DNA from: Lutjanus erythropterus
Taxonomy: Eukaryota; Chordata; Actinopteri; Lutjaniformes; Lutjanidae
Direction: 5' to 3'
DNA length: 64,000 nt
Assembly: GCA_020091685.1 (NCBI GenBank)
Contig: CM034614.1
Coordinates: forward strand, 2,880,724 to 2,944,723
Numbering within the stretch: the first letter of the stretch is position 1; every line of letters starts with the position of its first letter. A model generated the notes under the pieces. The model was not told the origin of the DNA. It was given only the letters and a program-made list of their open reading frames with translations, and searched no databases. A program made the translations under genes and the position numbers. Positions 1 to 11,175 of this stretch are shown one piece after another.

Positions 1-2
1 AG

Positions 3-323
3 TTTGTACAAACAACTATAAATGGATTATTTTGATATTGACAAAGCTTAGAAAGCTGATTCATCGTGAGACATTATTATTCTGGGACTTTGGCTTTCAA
101 AAGTCAATGAGGCAAGAGGATTCAACACACCACCAGAGTCCAAAGACATCTGCTTAACACCTGCACTATCGGGCAGACGGTCTAAGTTGGTTCAAGCTTT
201 TCACTTTATTCTTGGGACTTTGGCTTTGACTATCAGGGCAGACGGTCAAGGTTTAGTTTGGTTGTACAGACAACTATAAGTGATTATTTTGATATTGACA
301 AAAGCTTAGAAAGCTGATTATCG
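3..323. repeat. Imperfect tandem duplication of about 255 bp
   Basis: The stretch at 3-67 recurs with small changes at 256-323; both contain TTTTGATATTGACAAA followed by GCTTAGAAAGCTGATT. The shorter strings GGGACTTTGGCTTT (about 84 and 213) and GGGCAGACGGTC (172 and 237) also appear twice, so this is a local duplication. No coding potential is visible. Confidence 0.7.
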
Positions 324-599
324 CAGACAACTTGTGAAGTTTTTTTCTCCTCCTTTAGGCTGGCCCATTGTTGAGACGAGAGCTGAGGAAGTGTAAGTGT
401 TTTTAATTTGATTCAAGAAAACAAAGGATCCATCTTCCATCTCGACCTTCAAAGTGTGTCATCATTGAGTCTTTTCTCTCCAACAGATTCCTGTGATCAC
501 ATTCACACAAACACAATCAGTAGAGATCGAACTGTCAAACAACAACAGGACGGTGACAAATATGTGTAGGGATCAACCGTGATCCTGATCATCCAGACA

Positions 600-773
600 G
601 ATTTGACGCGCGCGCCTCAGCTGCTGTGTAAAACGCCTGACTGGTCGCTACTGGGAGGTGAGGACAGGAAGGGTTGATATAGCAGTGAGTTACAGAGGAG
701 TCGTGCTGAAAGGAAAAGTGACTGCGTGAGTTTGGCAGAAAAGCAGGAGAGCTGAGCTGAAATTTGAGGCTGG
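600..773 (+). other. Possible 5' non-coding exon ending in a splice donor
   Basis: A moderately CpG-rich stretch, including GACGCGCGCGCC at about 608, runs to a good donor at 773 (GAGGCTG|GTAAGTAG). No long reading frame is present. It could be the first untranslated exon of a rightward gene whose remaining exons I cannot trace with confidence. It could equally be a chance donor. Confidence 0.2.
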
Positions 774-1043
774 TAAGTAGTCACCCGCTGACAGACAACG
801 CCATGTGACCTGTGATTCTGGAGAGTTTTACTTTAGTTGGACACAGACCTAAAGTTCATATGGGAATGGAACTCAGATCCTCAAAAGCTTAATCAGCACT
901 CTGCCACCATGAGCTGAAGAAGTTAACATGTCACCACAGTCGAATCCAAACAAAGGTTTCTCTGATAAGAAACAGACCATTAAAATGTATCAGTGTCAAT
1001 AATCAAGAAAAAGTGAAAACTCTGAGAAGGAGGATTTCATCAC

Positions 1044-1110
1044 CTGAGACGATAGCTCAGGCTGTAAGAAGGCGGTTTGGGAGTTGGAGGTTGTGTTCGA
1101 TTTATCGCCT
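1044..1110 (+). mobile_element. tRNA-derived SINE head (pol III promoter-like)
   Basis: The sequence has a tRNA-like A box (TAGCTCAGGCTG, 1053-1064) and, 27 bases later, a decayed B box (TGTTCGATTT, about 1094-1103), as in the head of a tRNA-derived SINE. The cloverleaf is not intact, so it is not scored as a tRNA gene. The body of the element may run to about 1380, where its end is unclear. Confidence 0.45.
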
Positions 1111-1387
1111 CACTGATTTTGAAGTCCAACAGCCAAAGTGAAAGATAAAAGCGCTCGAGAAAGGTGTCAGTGCAAAGGATTCAGGCGCTTGTGGAGGTTC
1201 ATTGTGGCTACTGAGCCAGCAGGCAGTTCTCTGCCTGGTTTGAACTCCCGTGGGCCCATTTGGATCCTGATACAAGGGGCGCATGCGTTTCCGCAGAGAT
1301 ACAGGGTTATACTATTTGTTCTTGCATTGTGGTGCATTCTGCCAGATGAGAGTCGATAACAGAGGACAGAGTCCCTTACCACTGAGA

Positions 1388-1672
1388 AGATGAGAAGATT
1401 TAATAAGATAAGAAAATTTAATAAGATGTAAGAAGATGTGAAGATTTAATAAGATTTAATAAGATGTAAGAAGATTTCATAGATGTAAGAAGATTTAATA
1501 AGATGTAAGAAGATTTAATAAGATGTAAGAAGATTTAATAAGATTTAATAAGATGTAAGAAGATTTAATAAGATGTAAGAAGATGTAATAAGATTTAACA
1601 AGATGTAAGAAGATTTAATAAGATGTAAGAAGATTTAATAAGATGTATAAGATTTAATAAGATGTAAGAAGC
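1388..1672 (+). repeat. Minisatellite, unit about AAGATTTAATAAGATGTAAG
   Basis: About fifteen imperfect head-to-tail copies of an AT-rich 19-20 bp unit, with occasional shorter 10-base units (AAGATTTAAT). There are no unique spacers between repeats. It is an ordinary eukaryotic minisatellite. Confidence 0.9.
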
Positions 1673-1892
1673 TGCTGCATGGGACATGTTCTCTGACACT
1701 GACCACTGTAAGGGGCTCTGTCTGAAAAATTGAAACAGGAGTGAAAAAGCAATCTTAAAGGGCCAGTTCAACACAGTCAAAAACACATTTCTTCCTCTGT
1801 CCGTAGTGCTGTTTATCCATGTAAATATTTTTGTGAGAGACATGAGCCGGGACGTCTGCCTTCTGTCCAAACATAATGGGACTAAAATGTCA

Positions 1893-1997
1893 CTACACAC
1901 ACATACATACACACATACACACACACATACACACATACATACATACACACACATATACATACATACACACATACATACATACATACATACATACATG
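1893..1997 (+). repeat. Compound microsatellite (AC)n/(ATAC)n
   Basis: Alternating CA and ATAC units run for about 100 bp. The cysteine/valine/tyrosine-rich reading frames through it on either strand are artefacts of the repeat. Confidence 0.95.
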
Positions 1998-2099
1998 ACA
2001 TACATACAGAGTTGTACACATTGAAACCAACCTCAGAATACAATAAAAACTGGATATTTGTACTCATCAATTATCTTTCATTCCAATGTGTTCCAGTTT

Positions 2100-2925
2100 T
2101 TAATCTTTCAGAAGAGACCTTGTTAGCTTAGTACTACTAAAATATTATTACTAAAAGTAATATTTTTAATCATAAAGTACAATTAAAAATGTGTGCTTAA
2201 AAATAAGAAGTAAAGTAAAAATACAAAATACACATATTTACATACTCATAAAGACATATGCTAGACTATAAAATATACTACTACTAATAATAATAATGAT
2301 ATGATGAAGAAGAAGGAGGAGGATAATAATTTTCTGATGGATTATGAATGGGCAGAATTCAATAAGTTTTCTGACTTTTAGCTTGACTTCCTTTTTTAAA
2401 TGATTTGTTTCTAGAGAACCATGATAAATTTTGCAGCCCATGATGGTAAATTTGTAATATTGTTTATTATTCTGACAGTGAAATTACAGCTGATAAACAG
2501 ATAAAGTGATACTGAATTGACTGATTGTGTCAGGGCTTATGAACTGTTTGGCCAAATCTTCTATAAAAGCCAAAATATGTTTGTGAAGTTTTTTGATAAA
2601 CTTTACAAGAAAAAATATAAATGAATCTGAATTGCTGTTTGTTTTTGTTAGATTTGGTTTTGTCAGAGCTGTGAATATTAAATCATCCATCATTACCTCA
2701 GGTATATATAAACTACAGCTTATATAATGTCTTCATACACATGTATAGATATAGATAGAAAGATGATAAAAGTCACATTATTAGTTACAAAGCCAAATTC
2801 TGAGATAAAGGCCCAAATAATCAGAAAATGTCATAATCAACGATACGTTATTATGATTTAAACTCATAATTACGACTTATTATAGGGATATTGTTTTACT
2901 GGTGTTTATCATCACAAAGCGTGAA
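2100..2925. other. AT-rich intergenic stretch, no gene seen
   Basis: The sequence is strongly AT-rich, with short simple runs such as ATAATAATAATGATATGATGAAGAAG near 2286. No exon, RNA gene or recognisable transposon is visible. Confidence 0.5.
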
Positions 2926-2926
2926 G

Positions 2927-2936
2927 TCTCGCGAGA
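2927..2936. promoter_or_regulatory. TCTCGCGAGA palindrome
   Basis: A perfect copy of the 10-bp TCTCGCGAGA palindrome, a known core-promoter element of many vertebrate CpG promoters. The following 700 bases to about 3640 are richer in CpG than the surroundings, so this may mark a promoter, but I see no associated open reading frame. Confidence 0.35.
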
Positions 2937-3596
2937 TTTGCATATGTTGTTTTTATTGAGTACGTTGTATAAACGAATTATGTTTCATATTGTGGTTTTA
3001 TAAGGCGACAACGCTGTGGTAAAAAAGAAAAAACGTCGTCTATGGTTTAATATACTTGGTTAGACTTAGGAAATTTATGGTTTGTCTGTCACTCTCGCAG
3101 ATCTGTCGCTGTCCGAGGTTCCGTTGGATATGGCTTTCGCTCAGTGGCGTTGATTACTGTGACAATAACACAAGAAAAACTTGATAAAAGCGATATAAAA
3201 CGACATGTGACTTCACACAATAATCTCACAAGTTCCCCTTCATTTTAAATGTTAACCTTCCTTCATTTATTCGGGTGGAATGGCCGCTGTGCGGTTTGTT
3301 TATCCGCCTCAAACTGAATGTACACACAGGTGTTGTTAGCTTAGCTGTTAGCCACCTAGCAGCGGACGCAGCGACATTGTTATTGTTTATGTTTGTGTTT
3401 CAGCTTCCGACTTACCTCAAAACATCCGTTTTTGTTGTTGTTTCCGTCCTTTTGATCTCATTTCCCCTCTCGTACTCCACACGTCTTCATTAAACAGGTT
3501 TTATCCGGTGAATTTTCAACATTTTCGGATGTTTCCTCTCATCACTTCGCCGACACCGAGCGACGCTGCGCCCCCCCTGAGCAACACGACCCCCCC

Positions 3597-3622
3597 GGGG
3601 AGGGAGGGAGGGAGGGAGGGGG
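3597..3622 (+). repeat. (GGGA)n G-rich run
   Basis: Repeated GGGAGGGAGGGAGGGAGGGGG on the plus strand, preceded by C-runs at 3570-3596. Four or more G-triplets with single-base spacers meet the sequence rule for a G-quadruplex. Confidence 0.8.
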
Positions 3623-3639
3623 TGTCTGGGTGCCAGGGA

Positions 3640-4348
3640 ACTTTTTCGCCGTTTAATTTTTTGACTGAACTTGAGAATGACAGAAATGATTAAATAATAT
3701 TTGGTTTTCGCTGCAGAACTGATATACAATCAATAAATCAATATATAACTTAAACATAGTTTTGACTGTGCCGCCTTCAAAATAAGAGTCCCCAACTTCC
3801 GTCTCTGCCAGCAGATTGACAGTCGCATCGAAATATGAAAAGTTTATTAATCTTCAAAGGAAGTGGAGAAAATTGTATGATCTTCGAGAATCGTTTCATC
3901 ATGCATGTTTTATTTTATTTTTCATAAATATAGTAATTAAAGCTTTCAAGTTTAATTTAAATAGAATTTTAGATTTATTAATTCTAAAAAGAATTATAAC
4001 ACAAATGCAAAATGAAAATAAACGCATATAATATTTGCATAAGTTATGGCCACACTGTTGCGTGGACTGTTTCCCTTTATCAAATGCAAAAGTACAATGG
4101 ATATGTGTTATTTCATGGAAAGTATGAAAAGTTATTTTAGGATAGGATTATTTTATTATTATTATTTATTTATTTATTTTTGCCTCTGTTTCTTGTTGGT
4201 CATATGTAAAATAAAAGTTGATTTACCACAAAATCATCATATCTATGTTCAAAATTCAAATAATCAATTAATTGATCTTATAAACCTAAAAACCATCATT
4301 AAACATAATCAAATTTAATTAAATATTTTTTTTCGTATTTATTTCTAG
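3640..4348. other. AT-rich intergenic stretch, no gene seen
   Basis: Low-complexity AT-rich DNA including TTATTATTATTATTTATT near 4150. Reading frames here are short and lysine/isoleucine/asparagine-rich, as expected by chance. Confidence 0.5.
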
Positions 4349-4573
4349 GGACTTTGAAGGCAGCACAGTGGAAAAATCAGTGATGATTCAGGTGCAAACA
4401 AATTCAAATATTCAATCTGCATTCAAAATAATAATAATAATAATAATAATAACATAATAACCCCCCCAAATATTTATAAATGTTCTGTTTTTTTCTGACA
4501 CGATAATGTGATCAGATTTTGTGTCTGTGTCTTTGTTTGACGTGTCCTTCAGGACCTGAAGTGTCCACCGTGA
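4349..4573 (+). CDS. Possible terminal exons of a rightward gene
   Basis: A candidate exon at 4349-4391 is bounded by TTTATTTCTAG and CAG|GTGCAA and is open in one frame (DFEGSTVEKSVMIQ). A second candidate begins after GTGTCCTTCAG at 4553, continues that frame as DLKCPP and stops with TGA at 4571-4573. AATAAA follows at 4650. Together they would be the tail of a plus-strand gene lying tail-to-tail with etv5. I do not recognise the peptide and cannot find the upstream exons, so chance splice-like sites remain likely. Confidence 0.2.
4427..4452 (+). repeat. (AAT)n microsatellite
   Basis: Uninterrupted ATAATAATA run, interrupted and followed by a C-run at 4461. Confidence 0.85.
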
Positions 4574-5279
4574 TGAGACCAGACTCACCTGCTGCAGGTG
4601 AGACACTGTTTTTATTTTACTGTTTTAGGTGAAAACAGTCGTGAGGCGAAATAAAAGAGTAAAATATTTTTATTGTATCAGTAAAGATGAACAGAAGGCA
4701 CACGGACACACACACACACACACCAGTGTCTCGGCGTCTTTCTCCGGCCTCCGTCACACATCAAAATACACCAGAACATCCAGTTTCTATCTGCACGACT
4801 CAAAGGTTTACATGTGGTTCCACCTCAGAACGTTCGCAGGCTGAACTCTGCAGCTCGTAGAACCACGTGAAGCAAACGCAGCCTTTTAGAAAAAATATAT
4901 TCATATATAATTATACACCTTTTCTACACATCGAAGCAAATCAACTATACAAAATGCAGAAAACTATGTGAGTAAAATAACCGCTGAGGCGTTTTGTAAG
5001 AAAAGTCCAGGAAAACGTTCGTATAATGCCAAAAATATTAGCTTTAAAGTTCCACAAAAGACGTTTCAATATACGACCAGAACATCTGGAAAATACACAT
5101 CTGTCCCTTTGAAGCAGTAAGACAATTTAAAGTACGTTAGTAAAGGAGTGACATGGCTTTCAGATACTTTTTGGTTGAAATACAAATCCCAGAGTTCACG
5201 TGTACGTGAGGACTACAATCCGAGACTATCAGAATAAAAGTTTAACATCGAGGGAAATAAAACTGTAAAACCATAATAC

Positions 5280-6240
5280 GAGGGAAAAAAAAAATATATA
5301 AAATTATTTTTTTCTACTCAAAATATTTCACCTTAATATGAGTTTTACTTCTTTGAATATTGTGATTTTCATGTTCTTGTACCGTTTAGTTGTACAACTT
5401 TGTCCTGTAAAGTTACTTTTTCTTGTAATATTAGTTTTTCTCAAATTATTTCATCTGTATTCTTGAATTATAAACATTTAGAATACTGAGAAAAAAGGAG
5501 TAATGAGTGCATAACTAATTTCAAGAAAAGAGCTGCAATTTTTATGAGGCTAAAAGTAATATTTAATAATGGTAAATTTAAAAAGAAATGTTAAGTCTTT
5601 TAGCAAATTACAACTTTATTCTTGTAATGTGATACGTTCTAGTAAAATTCCAGCTTTATCTTAATTTCTGACATTTTATCCTCAAAATATTATTACATAA
5701 TAATATATATTATCCTCAAAGTGGAGGTTTTCATAAGGTTATAACCTCATCTTGAAATATTGTGACTTTCTTCTCATCATGTGAGTTTTGTTGCAAAAAT
5801 TAACTTTATTATTGAAACACTACGATTATTTTCCTATAATAATTTGAGAAGAAGTGATAATATGACAAGAAAAGGCTCTAATTTTACATTTTTATTCTTT
5901 AATTAAACAAACATTGGTCTTAATTCATGACATGAAACCAAACTCAGATTTTTGTGGAGAAAATTACAGCTTTTTTTCCCCTCGTATTGTATGATGGTTT
6001 TACACTCAAAACATTACAAGTAAAGTTTAAATTTTTGTGAGAAAAACATAAAAGTCTGTTAGCGTGTAAAATTACAACTTTATCTCAAAGAGTTATGACT
6101 TTTAGCCATAGATTCTCATAAAATTAGACGGTCTCAAAATATTGATATTTATTTTGTCCCTAAAACTGATTGCTTTATCATAAAAATAAACTTTATCTTG
6201 TATTATTATTAGTTTTTTTAATCCATCGTAACAAATAAAA
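5280..6240. repeat. Degenerate AT-rich tandem motif block downstream of etv5
   Basis: The block repeatedly shows diverged versions of a motif like AAAATTACAACTTTATTCTTGTAAT with TCTCAAAATATT. It belongs to a decayed fish-type satellite, and related blocks occur at about 7320-7620 and 8980-9480 inside etv5 introns. Part of it is probably etv5 3' UTR, because TTTATT (AATAAA on the minus strand) occurs several times here, for example at 6148-6153. The true polyadenylation site cannot be chosen from sequence. Confidence 0.5.
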
Positions 6241-6347
6241 CCAGAACAGGGTTTTTGCAGAGGGACTTTAAATTAACAGTCTCAGATTCTTGGATTTTCA
6301 GTCTGAATCTTCTCGTCTTTTTTTCCTCGTGTTTCCTGCGGCGGAGT

Positions 6348-9300
6348 CTAGTACGGGAAGGTTTCGGGGAAGGCCAGCCCCTGGACGCACTGCTCCCCGC
6401 CCTCGGGTAAGTACGGCCCCTCCTCCTCGAAGCCGGGCAGCGGGAGGCCGTCGTCCTCGCTGGGGGGCAGGACGGCGTCCGGGTCGGCCTTCAGACTCGG
6501 CCGCTGGTTGTCGGGGAACGCCATGGAGAAAAGCGCCTCGGGGTTGCAGACAAACTTGTAGACGTACCTTTCCCCGGCCACCTGAGACAAGTTTTAACTA
6601 AGTTATAGATTGACATGCTGTAAAAATCACTGCACTGATGTGAATTTATCCGTCTGTCTCCTACAGTTAAACCTGCAGAGTCTGTAGCTCCACCTACAGG
6701 CCAAATTCCATATAACTACTCGGTGAGGAGTCGTGTTTTTTGCAAATCTATGCAAAGTAAAATTAAAAATCTCCTTACCTTCTGCATGATGCCCTTCTCG
6801 TAGTAATACCGGAGCGAGCGGCTCAGCTTGTCGTAGTTCATGGCGGGTCGATTCTTCTGGATCCCCCAGAGCCGAGCCACCTGAACACGAGACCAGAGGG
6901 AGAAACAGTCAACATCCAGCTGGACTCGGTTTAATATCTCTGATGAGAAGACATGTATGTAATGATGCAGAATTTATTTATGACTGACCTCTTCGGGGTC
7001 GATGAGTTTGAACTCCATGTTTCGTCCCGTCCAGACGATCAGGTGTCCGTTGGCCGGGTTGTCGAGCAGCGTGAGCAGGAACTGCCAGAGCTGCAGGGAG
7101 CCGCGGCGCTGATACGGCAAACCCTCCTGCTTCACTTTACCTGCACGCACAAACAGGACACAACGAATCAACTGTGAGAGAGTGAAAACTCTTAGATTTA
7201 TCAAGAGCAGTGATCAGAAACCGTCTCACCTTCCAGTCTGTCCGGAACGACACACGTGTCGTCGTAGAACAGATGTGGCTCCCTGTCGTGACCGAACCCT
7301 GTGAGGAGAAAAGAAGAAAACATTAAAAAAAGTTAAGATTTGTTCCACTGACAAACTCTGACAAAATGACAATGTCACAATGACAAAAAAAACCTCAATT
7401 TCCCAGATTAAAGTGGTAAATTTACAGGAAAAAAAAGGGGAAGAAAATTAGAATATTCTCTGCCATTACAGTGTAAATGTTCGAGGAAGAAACTCACAGA
7501 TTTAAGGGAAAAAACCTTGAATGTTGTCTGAACTCACTCACTTTATAAAGTCTTTAATTTGCAAGAAAAAACTCAGGAATATAGTCTTTTCTTTTGTCAA
7601 GGAACCACATCGCTTCTCTTTGCAAAGTTTTTATCCAACCTGAGCATGAAAAGCTGTCAGCTCGTCCACATCAGTGTGTTGTTTTGTGTGTAACGAGGCT
7701 GATATCGATGATGTGAGAGCTTCTGTGCATCAAACACAGCGGACAGATGAAGGATTTTATCGGTAACATCTGTGGTTCCTTGGAAAAAAAACACTACTTT
7801 TCTGAATTTGTGACTTAAATCGCAAATATGACTTTATAATCTCAGCCAATATTTGGGTTTTATCTTGTAAATTCAGCTCCTCACAGCTCTGTGTTTTCAT
7901 AAAACACCATCACAAACTCAAACTCACCGACGTTGTTGTTCTGGTACAAGACTGAAGACTTCCCGTACGACGACGACGACGACGACTGGCAGGTTTGAAC
8001 CTCTGGAAACACAAAGTGAGTCATGATGAGCGAACAGGAAGTCTGGAATCTTTAACTATCACAGTTACACACCAGGAAACACACACCTGAGTCAAAGCCG
8101 AAGTCTCTGGGCTCTTGTTTGATTGTGACGGGGTTGAAGGTGGTTTGGGGGCGGGGCAGAGCCGGAGCCGGGGGCCCAGGCTCTGGGTATCGCGGATCCA
8201 CGATCTCCTGTTTGAAAGCTCGGGGCCCGTGGGGAACCGGGGGCTCCGAGAGGTGGCGCTGGTAGAGCGGCCGGCCGTCGCAGCTCTGGGGCGGGTACGG
8301 CGTGTTCACCGTCTTCTCCGGAGGGAGGAAGGACAAGCAGGGCTCCGAGACCTGCCGCTGGAACCTGAAGAGCAGAAGAAGAAGAAGAAGAGGAGGTTTG
8401 AAGGTCTGGAGTGAATTTATTTCCAGTTTAAGTCACATCAGAGTCCGATCAGAACCGACCTTTGTTCTGTGCTGAAAGAAGCAGCAGGGCGGCTGATGGG
8501 GTGCCGAGGCAGAGCGAACTGCTGGCTTTGGTTGGCCTGCGGGAGGCTGTGGTGGTGGTGGTGGTGGTGGGAGGGGCTCAGGGTGGGAATGTGGCTCGGG
8601 GGGCAGTTGTTGGTCAGCTGTGGGGCAGGAGGCTGTAACTGCCTCTGTACGGGCGGAGGACCACACTGTCCCGGTGTGGACGCTGGAGGCAGAGCTTTGA
8701 GCCCCGCTGGCTTGTTGTCACAGGCACTGAGGAGACGAGAGGAAGAGGAGGAGGAGGAGGAAAGTCACATAACCTCTGGATTAAAGTCAGGTTGTATGAG
8801 GTACTTATACTTATTAAGTGGACACTAAATTTTGAATCATTTCACCACTTCATCCTGCTGTCAGACAAACATTTCTACAAGAAATCAGTTTCATCACAGA
8901 ACACAGGAGTTGCTCGTCTATCGCCACATTGATCGGTTAGTTTTTTGTGTTACTGTGTGATATTGGAGTTAAATTTCCCCCCAAAAAACCCAAACAAACT
9001 CACAAATAAATGAGAAAATAATTCACTAATTTATGAGAAAACCCTCATACATACGAGACAAAAAACCAATAAATTCATGAGAATTAAAAACTCACAAATT
9101 TACAAGGAAAAAACACAAATGTAAGAGAAAATAACTAACAAATTTACAAGAAAAAAACAAGAAGAACATTAAAAAATTTATGAGAATAAAAAACTCATGA
9201 ATATACAAGTAAAATAAAATATTTTGAGAGAAAAACTTAAATATTCTGAGATTACACAGTTCTAAATTAACTAGAAGAAAACAAACAGGTAACGTCTATG

Positions 9301-11132
9301 TGGTTCCTTGCAAAAACTAACAGAAAAAAAATTATTGTAAATTTGTGACTTAAATCTCAGTGAACTTCTGAGTTTTTCTTGCTAATTTTTTTACCTTATA
9401 ATTTAAGAATATCAGTGTTTTTTTCTCAAAATTTTATCACTTAAATCTTGGAAATTCTGAGTTTCTTTTCCCCGGAACATCATACATGAAGCAACCAGAC
9501 TGTAGATCTAAGTTTGAACATCACTTTTTAAAAAAACAAAAACAAACAAGAAACACTGAACTGTCCCTTTAAGTGTTTCACCCAGACGCGTCTCATGACT
9601 GATGTGAACGTCGTCGGTCTAAAGATGGACTCAGTACCTGTAACTGTAAAGGCACATGTCAGCGTGAGGCGTCCTGCAGGGAGACGGGTCTTTAGACGGA
9701 CTGTGCTCTCGCTTCACTTTGCTGACAGGAAGTCCGTGAAGCATCACTGCAAACAAACAAACAGACAAACAAACAAACAAACACATTTTTACCACCGAGT
9801 TTTCTGACAAATGTTGCACCTCCTGCGATTTGAAAACTGCAGGAAGCCATATTGCAATTTCAATAAAACCTACGGTTTTTGTTTCTGAGCCTCTGCATGT
9901 GTTGTTGTGTTTGTTCTTTACATTCATGTTTAACTTTTCCTTTAAATTAATTTACATTTCTGCAAAATCTTTAATAAGATGTAGCCATGGCGATGGCTAT
10001 GATTTGGCTATTTTACTTTTATTTTGAAAGGTGCGGGGTTAAATGTTGCTACCTGAGCTCGTACCTTGTATTTAGATGTATCTTGTATTTCTTTTAAACA
10101 ATATTTATTTGTTTTAAATTTTAATTTCTTCATTCACTTTGTATCTTTTATTATTTTTCTTTTGTATCTTTTAAACCACTGTCTGCTCTCAATGATTTTT
10201 GGGGTTTAAATAAAGGTTATAAGCAGGAGAAATTCTACTCTGTTAAACAAATTAAGATTTTATTAACTTACAATGCTGGTTAACCTTTGCATTTAATGCC
10301 TGGACACTGTATGAGACAAACTAAGTGCATTTTGGTGGAATTAACAGGCTCTCATTTTTTTCCTCTCATCAGTAAAATATTCTACACATTTAAAATCTGT
10401 GGAATTTCTACCATTGTCTTTTATTTATTTGACCCTAAACATCCTGATGAAGGCTGCTGCAGTCAATGTGCTGCTTTCACTCAGATGGACACCAGATGGC
10501 GCCAAAGCTTGAACTTAAAAATCCTCTCGACAAGTCAGCAAAAGTTTTTCTAGATTTTTGCAGACGCACGTGAAAATTACAGAATCATACATGCTGTTAA
10601 ATTAAATGGCTGCAGCCTCCGTTTCTTTGTAATAAACATTTTAAACTGCAGAGAAGTGTCTGCTTTGTCTCATTTTCAGAGATGTTTAAGCCTAGACTGT
10701 GATTTAACACAGGCTGGTATCTGATATCAGCTTTCCTGGAACCTGCAGAGATTTTCATCAGCACGCTGCAGTGATGACGATGACGCCGCCGCGCCGCTGA
10801 TGTTTCCATCCACCGTCAGATTTATTGCCACGAGCCGCAGTCATTGTGTTGAGGCAGCAATAAATCCATGCAGTACGTGTCTGGCAGGACGTGTTTAATG
10901 TTCCTTTTCGCTCTGCTCTTATCTGTCACGTCATTTTTTTTTTTTTTTGAAGGCACGGGTCGAGTCGCTGCAGGTTCTTTTTTACGGCTCCCCCATCATT
11001 TCCTGCACCAGATGATCACTGTGATTGACTTGGCTCAGATCCACTGCTCACATGTGTGATGGTCAAACTCTGCAGTGAACTCTGTCAACATTATTGTGTT
11101 TACATCATCGGCCCTGCAGCCCTGCAGCCTGG

Positions 11133-11175
<43 letters not shown>

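Noticed and set aside
1053-1103. tRNA gene
   Set aside because: Box A and B are present but the arms do not pair and the B box is decayed; better a SINE head.
1388-1672. Regular repeats resembling a CRISPR array
   Set aside because: Repeats are directly adjacent, AT-rich and without unique spacers, in a vertebrate genome; a minisatellite.
3275-3493. 72-codon hydrophobic frame
   Set aside because: Contains GTTAGCTTAGCTGTTAGC repeat-like DNA and no support as an exon.
9595-9807. 70-codon plus-strand frame
   Set aside because: Antisense to etv5 coding exon 5 and the adjacent CAAA repeat.
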